The position numbers and the translations under genes are program-made. The notes beneath the pieces were generated by a model. It did no database searches, had not been told where the DNA came from, and saw nothing but the letters and a program-made list of their open reading frames with translations. From positions 1 through 64,000 of the forward strand of contig JADFUC010000624.1 in NCBI GenBank assembly GCA_019722365.1: DNA of 64,000 nucleotides, written 5' to 3'. The first letter of the stretch is position 1. The number at the start of each line of letters is the position of its first letter. This DNA comes from Lithospermum erythrorhizon (Eukaryota > Streptophyta > Magnoliopsida > Boraginales > Boraginaceae). Positions 12,201-23,999 of this stretch are shown piece after piece.

Positions 12201-15200
12201 AAAGAAGACTGGAAGGGAAGGGAAAAATAAGAAGCAAGAAAATGTGTTTTACAGCCGAGACCCCTTGCAATCAAAACAGCATTTCTTATTGAGAGTAAAA
12301 GGTGATGTCAGGAGAGACACTCTTACGTTACTCAATAAAGGGAACAAGAATCTATCTATCCAAGAAGAGAATAAAAACAAGGCAATAAAGTGAAAACAAA
12401 AATGAACTGGTAAAGCACCACTGTATGCATTCAGAAAGAAAAATCAATTACAGAAAGTAGCAGTTGGAAAAGTATCGGACATTAAACATAGCAACCAAGA
12501 TAAATGAATATTATTCTTAATTTTGAGTTCTAAATTAATTTGATGAGGAAGTGATAATGATTTCCTCTACAGAAAGGGATAAAATATTGGGGGTAACCAA
12601 GTTAATCTAAAATCATCACACTGCATTTTCAAGTCTTATTGAACCTGATAAATTTTGCTCGTGTACCATGACTAGCATCTGGTCCAGGCTTTGAAACTCC
12701 TTCAGGAAAATAAGCCTCATAAATTGAATTAGCGGAATCATTTCCTCCAACCTCAATCATTGCATCAACCTCATCATCAGACCACTCATCTAATGTCACT
12801 GATAAAACCTGCAAAAAGATCACTTATTGTAAAGAATATAAATTCTAATTTCCTTTGGACCCACTTCAAATATTTCTTTTATGGTTGAAAGAAATGAGTA
12901 ATTTAATATGCAGAACCCTATCTAATTGTTACATGTATAAGTTGTATTTGAGCATTCACATATTACAAGAGGTGCACTCCGAAGGAATTTATCACTTCAC
13001 CAGATTTAGCCTAATCATGACCTCAGTCATAAGATCACTTTAACTCTATTTTAGAAAATACAATTTTATATGCTCATTGGAAAATATTGTCTTTGTATTT
13101 CCCAATTTATCCTTGAGTGTACTCTTAATACTGACCATAATAAAGTACTCGGTATTTCCTAATTTAAATAGGCAAGAATAGAGTATTTCCATCAGAAAAA
13201 TGGTCATGACAAATTTGCTACATAGGATTTATTTAGAATTATTTAAAGGGAAATATTCAGTAAGTTTTAGATTGAATTAATAATGAAAGGACTAAGGGGT
13301 ATCAAGTCATGTGGTAACTGCATTTGACTATTCTAATCTTTTCAACATTGGCAGTTCGCTTTTACTCGGTTCAAGAATACGAATGCTATAATTTTCTATT
13401 CGATATTCGGTTCGTTTTTTAATATTCAGTTTGTATCCATCCCTAGTGGCAAATCACAAGATAATCACATGAGGCTAAGCCAAATCGACTACAAACAGTA
13501 GGATTTCTGAGATAGGTCGGGAGATGACTGAGAGAAGACGAGAGAGGATCGGAGCAAGTCCCTACCTCGGGCACTCTGGGAGTCCGCAGAGAGTTCGAGA
13601 AGACGGGACATTGCACGCCCCAACCAAGTCCCGACGGGTTTCTCAAGCAACAGGCGGTTTTGGCACTTTTAGCCTGTGTTTTTCTATTCGGCTTGTGCTG
13701 TAATTGAACCTTCAGAGTCATATATATACTATTATAGCCTCTATGAATACATGAACACCACCAACCATTCAATGTCGATATCAACCTCAGAAATTGTATC
13801 AGTAGTAGCTTTATTTTTTATTCTTAAAATTATGCGAAGTTTATTTATAATTCTCAAGTGGAAGTCATAAAAGTCACGGTAGATACAAGAGAAGATAAAC
13901 GGTGGCGCCTGGTGTTCGAGCTGCCATGGTAGTAAATATCCGCCAGAGGCTGCCGAAAGCAATGCTCAGCCCCATAACCATCTTCACGATATTATTAATG
14001 GATCCGGCAATCGCACTGACGCACTTTCGCATCGGCGAGAACCGGCAGAAAAATTCTTACGCCGCTTACCTCGCATTATTTTTTACGCTTATCATATCCG
14101 AATCGATTGCGATATCATCCTGGCCGGCTGTCAGCATCCCCGATTTATCCGTTATCACGCGATGGATCGCCAATAACGGGCGGTTTTGACGATCAAAAAT
14201 GGCGTTACGCAAGCGTGTATGAATGTCAGGATTTAACGCGAGTTACTTAGACGACTTCGTGTGACAAGCTCGAAACATCATGGATTGGCTTAATTTGAGA
14301 TTTCTTTTTGTGTTTCTTACCTGTATACGCCTGGCATTTATGATACGGGCGACGGGTTAGTACATCACGGGTTATCACGAAAGATCTTGTCGAAAAAAAG
14401 TCATCGGATACAGGATCGCGAGGAAATTTTGCGTACGGATCGCGCTGACGCCAAGCATTTATTTACGGTTACGAAAAACTCAAGCCGAGATCTGTGATAC
14501 AACCATGTTTTAAAATCTACGTAATGCTTACATTAAACTATTGCCGAGGTGACCGTGGAGTTTTCGATTTTAGAAACGTGGATGTCGCCGTAAAATTTAT
14601 GCGTCATGGGTACTGAAGATACCAAAGTTCCGGAAAGCCATGAAAAGTCAAACCGCTCAGACGGTGCCGCATGTCGCCTAGTCACGTATCACGTTAATTT
14701 TCGCGACGCATTTCGGAAGACAAGAAGAGCACGGGTCGCCGCTCGCGACGCAAAGCGTGTTACGAACTCAGATAAGGTCAAGAACTGGATCAGGCCAGAT
14801 AAATCATCCAAGCAATGGGCGCGACAAAATTGTCATGGTGAGACGCTATTACCTCCAAAAGCGATTTCGTTGGCGAACCGAAGAACGACGTTTTCCAATA
14901 AACATCGCCGCCAATAAATCGGACAAGCGGAGAAATATTTATTGACGAAAGGAAAAGCAATAAGACGACACGACCAATCGCTCTTCGGCGTTGTTCAGCA
15001 GCGCATGATGAACATCAAGAAGTTCTTTAAGCGCAAAGCGCGTAATACGCGATAATTTTAATTGGGGAAAATTCCAACAGCAAGAAAAGATTTAGCTATA
15101 TCTCTTCGATAGTCAAAGCCATGACATTCAACGATTGCTCATCATTGCAAAGGGCATCAAGTCGAGATCAACTTCAATGGTAGTTCGAATGATCAAGTCA

Positions 15201-18200
15201 TGTAAAGCGCCGCAAATTGAAGCTCAAGACGGTAATCCCAATTCCGTTTTCGTTTTATAGATTATCGGAGGTGAAACTGTTCCGATCGCAAACAGAGAAC
15301 TGTGGTACATCTATGAGGTTGTGAAAGAAGCTAAGTCCCTACCTCGGGCACTTGATTCTGCAGAGTTCTGAAGATCGGGCTCGCAAGCCTCCGATTTGTG
15401 TTTCAAGCAGCTAATTGAGGCATTTTTTAGGCTTTTTGACCCATCGATTTGTGCATCTGTGACTTTGGTGGTAGCCTATATATATGTTGTTATGAAGCCT
15501 CTATGAAATAGCTAAGTGGAAAACACCATTATAATAACTCGTTCGCATTCAATATTATTAAATAAGATAATTAGTCAAGCCATGAATATTTCTGAGGAGA
15601 AATCTAAAAATCTGAAGGCCTAATAATAAATACAAATAATCTGGCTGTCGGAGATATTTCGCTGGCATTTTAAAGTTTTGAATTGAACGGAACGATATTA
15701 TTTCGCTAAGCTAAATTTATGCCGAGCCAAGGTTAAACCGAGACGAGAAACTAAAACCGAAAACCGAACGACAAAATGAAAGCCAGTGCCTCAGATACTT
15801 TTGTTTTTGCTGACCCCACGAGACCTTTTTATACTTATCCTTTAAGCTTAGTCATCATCATCCAAATTCATATTCTTTCTTCCCATCTTAATGCAGCCTA
15901 AATTCCCTTTTTGCCTTCACCTCAAAAAAATATATTTTCAATTTTCTTCCCTCATTCGGCGAAATTGCATTCCTTCGAGAGATTCTGGCATTATCTTCTA
16001 CGCTTTTCTGGCGGTAGAAAAGCTTCCAAATCTTTTCGAAAGATTTCTCGGAAGTTGTATGACGCTTTGACTTTCGAGAATTCGAACACTCAGAATTTCA
16101 CGCTATTGGCGTTATGTAATCATCGGCCAGTTCGGGACATCGCATGTTTCGATAATTACTTCCATTTGCCGGGTTTGAAAAATGCTGGCGAATATAGTTG
16201 ACTACTTGTTGACTTTTGCAGAGTTTAAAATGATGTTTAAATGATGTGGGCTGCACTCTTGGACTTGATTTAGGTTTGTTTCTGAGGTGTAAGTCAGTGG
16301 ATTTTTGGCGCCGATTGTAACGTTCTGATATTACCAGCCAGGAAGCTAGATACTATGATCGACTGAGATTGAAAAGACGATTAGAAACGCTGATTTATTT
16401 CAAGAAAGATGATCGGAACGTTAGACCTTGAAACCAAAGGAATCTAACCCCGATCATTAATGTGAAAGCGTCAGCGGTCTTGTTTGGAATAAGGTTGTCA
16501 GAACTTTACTGGTCATTTCAAGTGGCACGGTAATGTGAGATCATATACGCAGGTATCATATTATTAGTCAAAGTATAAAAGACAATTATAATTCCTCAAT
16601 GTTTTAAAGTGCTGATCACAAAGCGTCCAATATCAAGTGGAGTTTTATTTAGCTACCAAGTAGTACTAATCTCACGGAGTTTTACTTATCGCATGATAAG
16701 TATACGCTTGCTGTACTTGCGGTCGCGCTGGTGATACGTTTCACCGTTGGTTCCACTATACGGAAGCGACGCTATACGCTACGCAAGTATATATATACGA
16801 TCACAGAGCCAGTTTCGTCAGATTTCGCTTCCTCAGAATGTATGATTTTTGCAGCCAATAAAGTCAAGTATTTCGCTTGGCCAAGGCTTGCGTCTCACGA
16901 AATGATGTTTTCGCGCTACACAGTCGTATTGTAAGAAATAGAGTATGAAGCTGATTTAGCTGACGCTTGTCGGCCGAGTTGACGGCCGCTCACAGTTTGA
17001 CACGGGATTCGCTTCTGCTTCGGCACGAGCCAGCGAGTCGCCTGCATTTAGTAACGATTCGCATCAAGCTTGCATTCGCTATTTATTCGCGATACGATGG
17101 CCGACGGGCATGTTTCTCCCCGCAGTTGAAGTTGATTTGCGTACGCGCATATTGTAAACCGAACTTAGTATTGAAGTTTGTGGTTGCTGAATACTCTTTG
17201 CTGAAGTTGTCGAAGTCGATACTATTACTGAAGCCGACACTATTGCTGGAAATTGCTGAAGCCGATACTACGACGCGGCTTGATGGAGTTGCCAAGCTGC
17301 TGAAGTCGACGAGTGCGGTCGGGCCAGACATTGCGGGCCATGCTTGCGCTGCCGCGTTGAAGCCATTGTCATTTATATAAGATGATTCTTTTTCATGTTA
17401 CATATGCTTTTGGCGATTCATTTGGCATGCTTTATGACTCATTTATCGCGGTGGATATTGATGATTACATTAGAGGTCGCTTACGACCGATGTCTAATTA
17501 AGATCAGGGGTTTATTACGGGTTCATATTATCGATTTCCTCATGATCCTAGGTCAGGTATTCATCGCCAGACATTCTTCTGCTAAAAGTCGAGCCGATCA
17601 ATTACTGGTATAACATTTGAATGAGAAATGAGGACAAGAATGATTTAAGAGAACCTAGTTTATGCTCATCTATACGACAAGCTGATTTATATTTTATATA
17701 TTGCTGAAAAATTAGATCTAAAACAAAGGCTTTGAGATATAAAGCTTACGATCCAATCACGACGGCTGATACCATTGGGCGCGAATAAGCTCAATATACT
17801 AAACGGCGACTCAGAGATAATCGGATGTTTCAGTTATCTCGATTTAAGAGACATACGTCAAGTAATAGATTAAGATAATCTAAACAACGCTGGCATTCCT
17901 ATTATAAATATTTCGATAATAAATAGCCACAGGATTACGATTCGGAGTAACACTTTAAGCTTTAACCGCAGATGGCTAATCAGCCGTAGTGCAAAAGGAT
18001 TGTATGTGACGCGGTATCCCTAAGTTACGAACATCGAAGCCGCATTGAAGCTATGTTAGAGTTGTATATTAGATATTTCCTAAGTGATTAAGTTTAAAAT
18101 CGAGTAAAGTCGGGTCGGTGGGTTTATTTGCTAATGGAAGTTCATTGCCAAAAGATTTACCTGCGTTAAGAAAGAAGATGTAAAATACATAATACTTCAT

Positions 18201-21200
18201 GCGTAGAAATAAGTTAGATGTGAATGAACTCGAAGTTATCCTTTCACAGATGCTGCATGGACATTTCCGATATTTCAGATTCACTCTTCATACCCGACTC
18301 TATCTCGACGGGCAGCGGCCTTTACGCCTAGGCTGTCATGGACGACGATGCTTGGGTCGAAAGTAAAGACGTTAATCTTACGAAGACGTAAGGATGGTGA
18401 CTCTCAAGACCCTCAGCCATACTTTTATTTTCTTTCGAGTTTTGGTTGTGATATAATAATTATATGTTGTAAAACCCGTGTTCGACGTCAGATGATATCA
18501 GTTGCTTTCTTCAGCTATCAGAGCGTCAAGGCCTCAACTGACGGAAAGTTGTATAGTTTTATTTATCATGCTAAACGGAAGTTTCTATTTTTCTATCAAG
18601 TATCCATCGCATGATTCGATTATTCAGGCTGATGACGGTCCCAACCTCGGGTGTAGCCACTCCCTGTATGTGTCGTTACAAACCATCAACCCCTTCCTGT
18701 TTTGGACATCAACCTCAGACAATGGTAATTTAATTTGCCTTTAAAATTATAAAAAGCTTTATTATAATTTCGATTTATGCTATTTAAAAAAGTCATGAAA
18801 GAGCCCAAGAGAGCGATGAGAAGGTGAACTTAGGTCTTAATTTTCTGCAAGTAAACATTCGGGCCTCGTAGATCGCTGAATACTGCTTCGAAATTCTATA
18901 ACAATTTTCTACGATATTATTACTGATCCTGAATGGCTGATGCATCTTTCATTATCGGAAAAAATCCTATGATAAAATCCTCGCTATTGCTTAATTTTTG
19001 CATTGTTTCGAGAGTAGAGTATCATCTCTGCTTTGGCCACATATCCTGATGTGATCTCTGGACATTGTCACATTTATATCATTAATAATAACAGTGATTT
19101 TTAAAACAATCAAAACATTTAACAGTTAAAACAAGTAGAAAAAAATTACATTAATATATTGTCTGATCTACAGAAGGAAAAGCCTAAGAACTGAAGAACA
19201 GTGCTTAGTGACTATTGTTTCTGTAGAAACTGACGAAGTATTTTAAACTATGAAGAATTAATAGTTATTCACAAAATACCAATAACAATTATGCATCGGT
19301 CCCTTGACAAGAAAAATATAGGCTAAATCCTAATACTCCAAACAAGAATCACTCACAGATTATATGAAATAGAAGTAGAGTCGTGCATGAGTGAAGCCAT
19401 ACCGAGCGACTCGCTCAGTTACGGGGAGTTTGAAAATCATGTGATTATAAGCTTTTAAAATTTCATATTGTATACAAGAACTTTATGTGCTCAAGATCAC
19501 TCGAAATTTTTTTTTTTCATGCACTCTCAAAGATTTTTTACAATAGTGGAACAACTTTTTACAGTGGAAACTCTGAGAGTACGATAAGACTTCACACAAA
19601 TATTTTTTCAAATTGAAAATCTCTTATACAAAAAGGGACGGAGGTTGATTTTACGTCATTTGAGATTGTTACTTCTCAAATAGAGGTTGATTTTACTTCA
19701 TTCTTTTTTTATTTTACAAACTCTATAAATAGAGGTTGATTTTATTTGAACATCAAAAATAATTTGAGATTGTTACTCCTTATTTTGAGTTTCTTTTAGT
19801 ATTTAAACCTTGTTTCTTTCACATTTTCATTCTCTTTTTTTCTTATATCAATCTTGAACCCTCTATGATGCCTAAGCACAAAACAGAGTAATTTTCCAAA
19901 TTATAACTCTTCCAAGTGACCTAAGAACTTAATGCAAGCAGCAAAAGACTTACGTATTATTACCTGCCATGCAGATCGTATTTCCTCGAATGATTAGTGC
20001 ATTTGGACAGCATGCACCGGCAATCTAAGAATCGGCTCAAAGCTCAAGTGTGGGCAATTTACTAGACATGCTGAACAACAACAAGCCTCGAGGCAGGCCA
20101 AGGACATAATGCATTTGTGGATATTTACATGTTTTTTTGATTTTTGCAGCATTTAACGATATAAATGTACTTTATATATCACCCGTTATAATAATAGTCC
20201 GGGGAAGCCTCATGCGGGACTTCACAAGAACGGGCAAGTGCCAGAGTAATTCGCATATTATTCGGCTGACTTTAATTTATCCTAAATGGCCCGTTTTTGT
20301 CCGGGGCCACTTCAATTACCTCAAGAATGTCGCAATTGCTTTTTGCCAAATTAAATTATGAATCCAGTCAGTGAGTGACGGAACGCAGCATCTCTGTAGC
20401 AAAGACGCTTCTTATTATTCGCCACCAACTAACGTGATCTTTGATGCTGTTTTGGCAAAATAAGGGCATACATTATTTTACATACATTTATAAGAGGGAC
20501 GAACTTTGATAGCATATTCACGAACCTAAAATATCGACTTCAACCATCCAACAATTTTGGCTCTGAACCACCGGGTCATAAGTGTTCAAATTTTGGAAGT
20601 AGTTAAATCAATTTCATGCGCATGCTCGCGTCGATTCGAACTAAATAGTCACGCAAGACCGTAACTACGCGATATTCAACATATTCAAATTAAAGATCTC
20701 ATCAAGACATTTGACAAAAACTTTTGGAACAACCTCACATTTAAATTTTAAATTTTTGAAGTTCACCAATGTTTGGTGATTTTATTGTAATGCTTTTAAT
20801 CATTTATGTATACTGTTTCCGCTTGATTACCAGTATCGTTGTTGTTTTGTTTTCTAAAAATAATATATCTTCTAAATTTACATTAAAATAAAAATAAAAT
20901 ATATATTATTTATTAAATTAATAAATATTAATATTCATAATTATAAATATATGATAAATAATAGTAATCATAAAAATAAAAATAACATATATAAAATGAG
21001 GAGGATATGTATCTAATAAATAAGACGTGTGATAATGATAATGGGATGCTGATGAAAGAGAATGTAAAAAATTGTATTTGCTTTTAGTCATTAGTAGCTG
21101 TAAATGGGTATTAAATTACGGTAGAATTTGGTAATAATTGATGACAAAAGCAGTATGCCAAGCACATACTTCACTGAGATAATCATAGTAAATGATTACT

Positions 21201-23314
21201 GTTACTCCAATATACATGCAAGCATTAAACATATCATAGAACACTAAACAGTACATGTTTTGAATGTCACAATGAGAAATATAAAATGCTTAAGCAAGTG
21301 ACATCAAAGATTATCTTTCAAATGAAAAAATTATGATCTATCCTTTATTGTTAAATTTGAATGTATGAACCTGTCAGTTTCAATTATAACAGATGAACTA
21401 ATATTATAACAGATACCTTTGAAATATGTGAACCAAGGTTTCTGTGCACGCCGCAACACTTCAAGCATATGAACACTCCAATGTTGGCTGACCTGAAAAG
21501 GCAAAAAGTTCAAAGATACATGAAAATAAAAATAGGGAACAATAGATATAAAGAACTAATTATCAATGAAACAAACAATAAGTCTTTAATCTCTATAGAC
21601 AAAGAAAATTCATGAAAAAAAAACTTGAGAAGAAAATGAGGCATTTTGACATTTTAAGAGAAGTCACAAACCAAGAAGAGGAAATGATGAATATATGTTC
21701 TTCTGATAAATGACACTTACTAATTAAAGCTTAATAAACAATGGAAGGATAACAATGATAAAAATCAGTAAAACCAAGGGAAGATGCATGAGTAAGCGGG
21801 CACAATAAGATTAATGCAATAAGTGTAAGCATTTGGGTTCATAAGAGAAATATAATGAATTAAAGTGAATATCACATCATGATCCTGAAGACTTACGCCC
21901 ACTTAGGGTCTGGAGCACTGCAATCTGCACACTCGTGGTTATCACTTTGACGCAAGAGATCATTCAATCTTCTTTTGTCTGAGAATACATTACAAAAATT
22001 ATTCCTCAAAAAAGTTTTTCAATAGGATTATGGTTGAAAGTTGTCATGCAATGGATAGAAAGGTGATAACCAAAATAGTAAGTTATCATTTTAATGTATT
22101 CACATCACACTTACCCGTGCCTAAGCATACCAGGAACCTAAGAATGACCCAAGCAGCATGATCTTTTTTTTAACCAGGTGAACACGTGTATACAGATAAT
22201 TTAATAGTCTCTCTAAGCTTTCTCCTAAAGGCAGTAAGAAACTCTTTGGCAGAATATAAACCAAAATATTGTTAATTATCATATACAAACCACTAAGCCA
22301 TCAATGCTATTATGGCTACTGAGTGGTAAATTTCGATAACATGTTCTGGTTATTCTACAATATATTTTAACTGATAAAGGATATGTTAGCTTGTTTTCTC
22401 ACATAAGGAAGTGATACTTCATGGCCATGTATAGTGTGTCAAGTTTGTGGAAAGCAGTCAAAATTGGATTTTAAGTCAACAAAAACTTTAGAGATAATTG
22501 ATATTATTAACAATACCAGGTTTGATATTCTAGGTGTTAGATGGAAGTCATAAATTATGAAACTCTAGGCTTCTGTTCAGATAGCAAGAGATTTTGCCAA
22601 TACATATGCACATTCAATAAAAGAAAAAGGAAGAAGGTGTTAGCAATATATTCTTTCGGTTTCGCTTATCATACATCACATATGGAACCCTAAGCTCTGC
22701 AAACTAGCCATACTTCACATTACCTTTCTTGTCAACCACAAAATGTCCCTTAATATAAAAACAAAGATTTACACTTCTTGTAAACGACGACTATGAAGGT
22801 TATATACTTCTATGGTATTATATGAAATTATTCTTGCTTGCAACATTCAGTGGAAAACAAACAATTTGCACAATTGCCAGAATACCAGGCAAGTATGCAA
22901 CAAACGGAAAACACGGACTGTTCCATTGTTGTCAAACTGTATGACCTTCATCGTCTAAGCAGAGAAATCCAAAATTCAATTTTTCGAAAGCTGAGGACAC
23001 ACACAAGTTAAGGGAAAAGTAATCACAAAAGAGCCTGGGTTTCTCCACAAATGATGATCTAGACCCAAAAGTATTAAGCGATGTTCCAAAACAAAGAATG
23101 TGCTATGTAATATGGCATTTCCGTCGAAAACTCCAACATTATCAAGAAGAATAAATCCTGTGACAGTTGAGTGATAAAATCTACTACGAGTTGAGATGTC
23201 TTAAATTGTGTTATGCATAAAGTTAGCGTAATTCGAATGTCATATATGAAGGTTCGGAGAAAGTGATGACATACTTGACGAAGGCCTCCCGGAGGCAGAT
23301 GGATGATGGCTCAT
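9278..23314 (-). CDS. AGD12-like: AGD12/ZAC-type ArfGAP with C2 domain, 8 coding exons
   Basis: Coding exons on the minus strand: 23314-23275, 21978-21897, 21492-21417, 12808-12645, 11703-11565, 11256-11140, 10640-10545 and 9559-9278 including the stop. All seven introns are GT-AG and every junction keeps frame, giving 331 residues, close to plant AGD12/AGD13 proteins. Residues about 14-130 are the ArfGAP zinc finger: Cys30, Cys33, Cys50 and Cys53 in CX2CX16CX2C, with the arginine finger Arg58 in GVHRNLGSH. Residues about 170-275 are a C2 domain with likely calcium ligands Asp191, Asp196, Asp242, Asp244 and Asp250. By family knowledge it stimulates GTP hydrolysis on Arf proteins and binds acidic phospholipids at membranes. 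The start is the first ATG in the exon that splices in frame to the finger. Intron 3 is 8608 bp and filled with repeats. A serine-rich linker, residues about 135-167, joins the domains. The symbol is a family assignment; AGD11 or AGD13 is not excluded. Confidence 0.93.
13535..13760 (+). repeat. Direct repeat, left copy, in ArfGAP intron 3
   Basis: It begins with AGTCCCTACCTCGGGCACT and ends with a TATA-like run followed by AGCCTCTATGAA. The same order of landmarks recurs at 15335-15520 in the same orientation, with many differences between. The pair may be diverged LTRs of a small non-autonomous element. A weak TGGCGCC word follows near 13903. Confidence 0.45.
15335..15520 (+). repeat. Direct repeat, right copy, in ArfGAP intron 3
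   Basis: It shares AGTCCCTACCTCGGGCACT, a GCAGAG block, a TTTCAAGCAGC-like block, a short TATATATAT run and AAGCCTCTATGAA with the left copy at 13535-13760, in the same order and spacing. No protein-coding domain is seen between the two copies. Confidence 0.45.
15640..16320 (+). mobile_element. LTR-like fragment followed by a primer-binding-site-like word
   Basis: A TATA-like box (CCTTTTTATACTTATCC) lies at about 15824-15840, followed by TTGACTACTTGTTGACTTTT-type text near 16199, which recurs in the other gypsy-like LTRs of this window. TGGCGCCGATTG at about 16308 resembles a tRNA-Asp primer-binding site (TGGCGCCG start). TGTAACGTTCTGATATTACC, right after it near 16317, also resembles the start of Ty3/gypsy LTRs. 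Boundaries are uncertain, and nested fragments are likely. Confidence 0.3.
17175..17335 (+). repeat. Imperfect GCTGAAGTCGATACTATT-type short tandem repeat
   Basis: Six or so imperfect copies of a 20-30 bp word (TTGCTGAAG followed by CCGATACTA-like text) occur in a row. They sit inside the repeat-filled part of ArfGAP intron 3. Confidence 0.5.
19630..19800 (+). repeat. Repeated AGAGGTTGATTTTA words in intron 3
   Basis: GAGGTTGATTTTA occurs three times (near 19640, 19682 and 19731), with TTTGAGATTGTTACT twice between and after. This is a small dispersed-tandem structure, perhaps part of a MITE; no termini were identified. Confidence 0.4.
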
Positions 23315-23333
23315 TGCTCAACTAGCAAACCAC

Positions 23334-23339
23334 CTACAT
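23334..23339 (-). promoter_or_regulatory. Start-stop uORF (ATGTAG) in the ArfGAP leader
   Basis: Directly after the inferred leader acceptor the minus strand reads ATGTAG, 20 bases before the main ATG at 23314. If this stretch is transcribed, it is a minimal upstream ORF, a type known to stall or unload ribosomes in some plant leaders. Its function here is inference only. Confidence 0.35.
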
Positions 23340-23352
23340 CCAATTTATTAAT

Positions 23353-23990
23353 CCTGCGTATAAAACGTAAGACACATTCATCTAAAACCAATTAAAAAAG
23401 ATAGAAGTGTTAATGGATATCAAAATAAAGACGGGCCTTCTTCAATAAAACATGTATCAACCATATGAACTTTCCAACTACATACTCAATAAGCTAATGT
23501 TTTAATCAAATTTAACTGTGACATATGGATAAGCATGGATAGTGGCGTGAAAGAACTTATATTATACAAATGAACAAAAATATAATAATTTAGGGTACGA
23601 ACAACTTAATTTTTAAATAAATGAATGATAAAATTCTATTATAAAAATACATTTTTGGGGCAGTTGCTCCCAGTTCCTCCACTGAGCATGGACATGAATA
23701 GCTAATTGATAACAAACATTGTCACTTGGGAATGAATGAAATTAGACACATATAACATGAAAATGCACAAATCAATTATACAAAACACGAAACATAAATC
23801 ATGTTCCATAATATTCATGGTAAGAAAATGGCATCATTCAATTTCACGTAGAAAGATGACATTGAAATGAAGTAAAATGAATATATAGAGATCCGAAAAG
23901 GCAATTTACCCAGAAGAGGATTTGGTGTCTTCTATTCTCTGGCTGTTCAGGGGAATTGGTATTATTGTGTTGATTGTAGAGAGATCAAAT
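23353..23990 (-). promoter_or_regulatory. Inferred 5' untranslated exon and leader intron of the ArfGAP gene
   Basis: On the minus strand, the sequence at about 23990-23910 ends in a good donor (GGTAAATT, GT at 23909-23908). An acceptor ending CGCAG lies at about 23357-23354, 40 bases before the ATG. A leader intron of about 556 bp is therefore likely. The transcription start is not visible; an AT-rich promoter would lie above 24000. Confidence 0.4.
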
Positions 23991-23999
23991 TATTTTTAC

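Larger units (their letters stand above)
12809..21416 (-). other. 8.6-kb intron 3 of the ArfGAP gene, filled with repeats
   Basis: The donor GGTATCTG follows exon 3 and the acceptor TTTTTGCAG precedes exon 4; between them lie 8608 bases. The outer parts (about 12809-13440 and 18800-21416) are AT-rich, plant-intron-like sequence. The middle (about 13440-18800) differs in composition, being rich in CG-containing words, and holds degenerate LTR-like and tandem repeats. The intron is probably this long because elements were inserted into it. Confidence 0.75.

Noticed and set aside
21331..21513. 60-codon minus-strand frame [12 protein letters not shown]..
   Set aside because: Wrong frame over exon 3 of the ArfGAP gene; the frame that splices correctly encodes [16 protein letters not shown].
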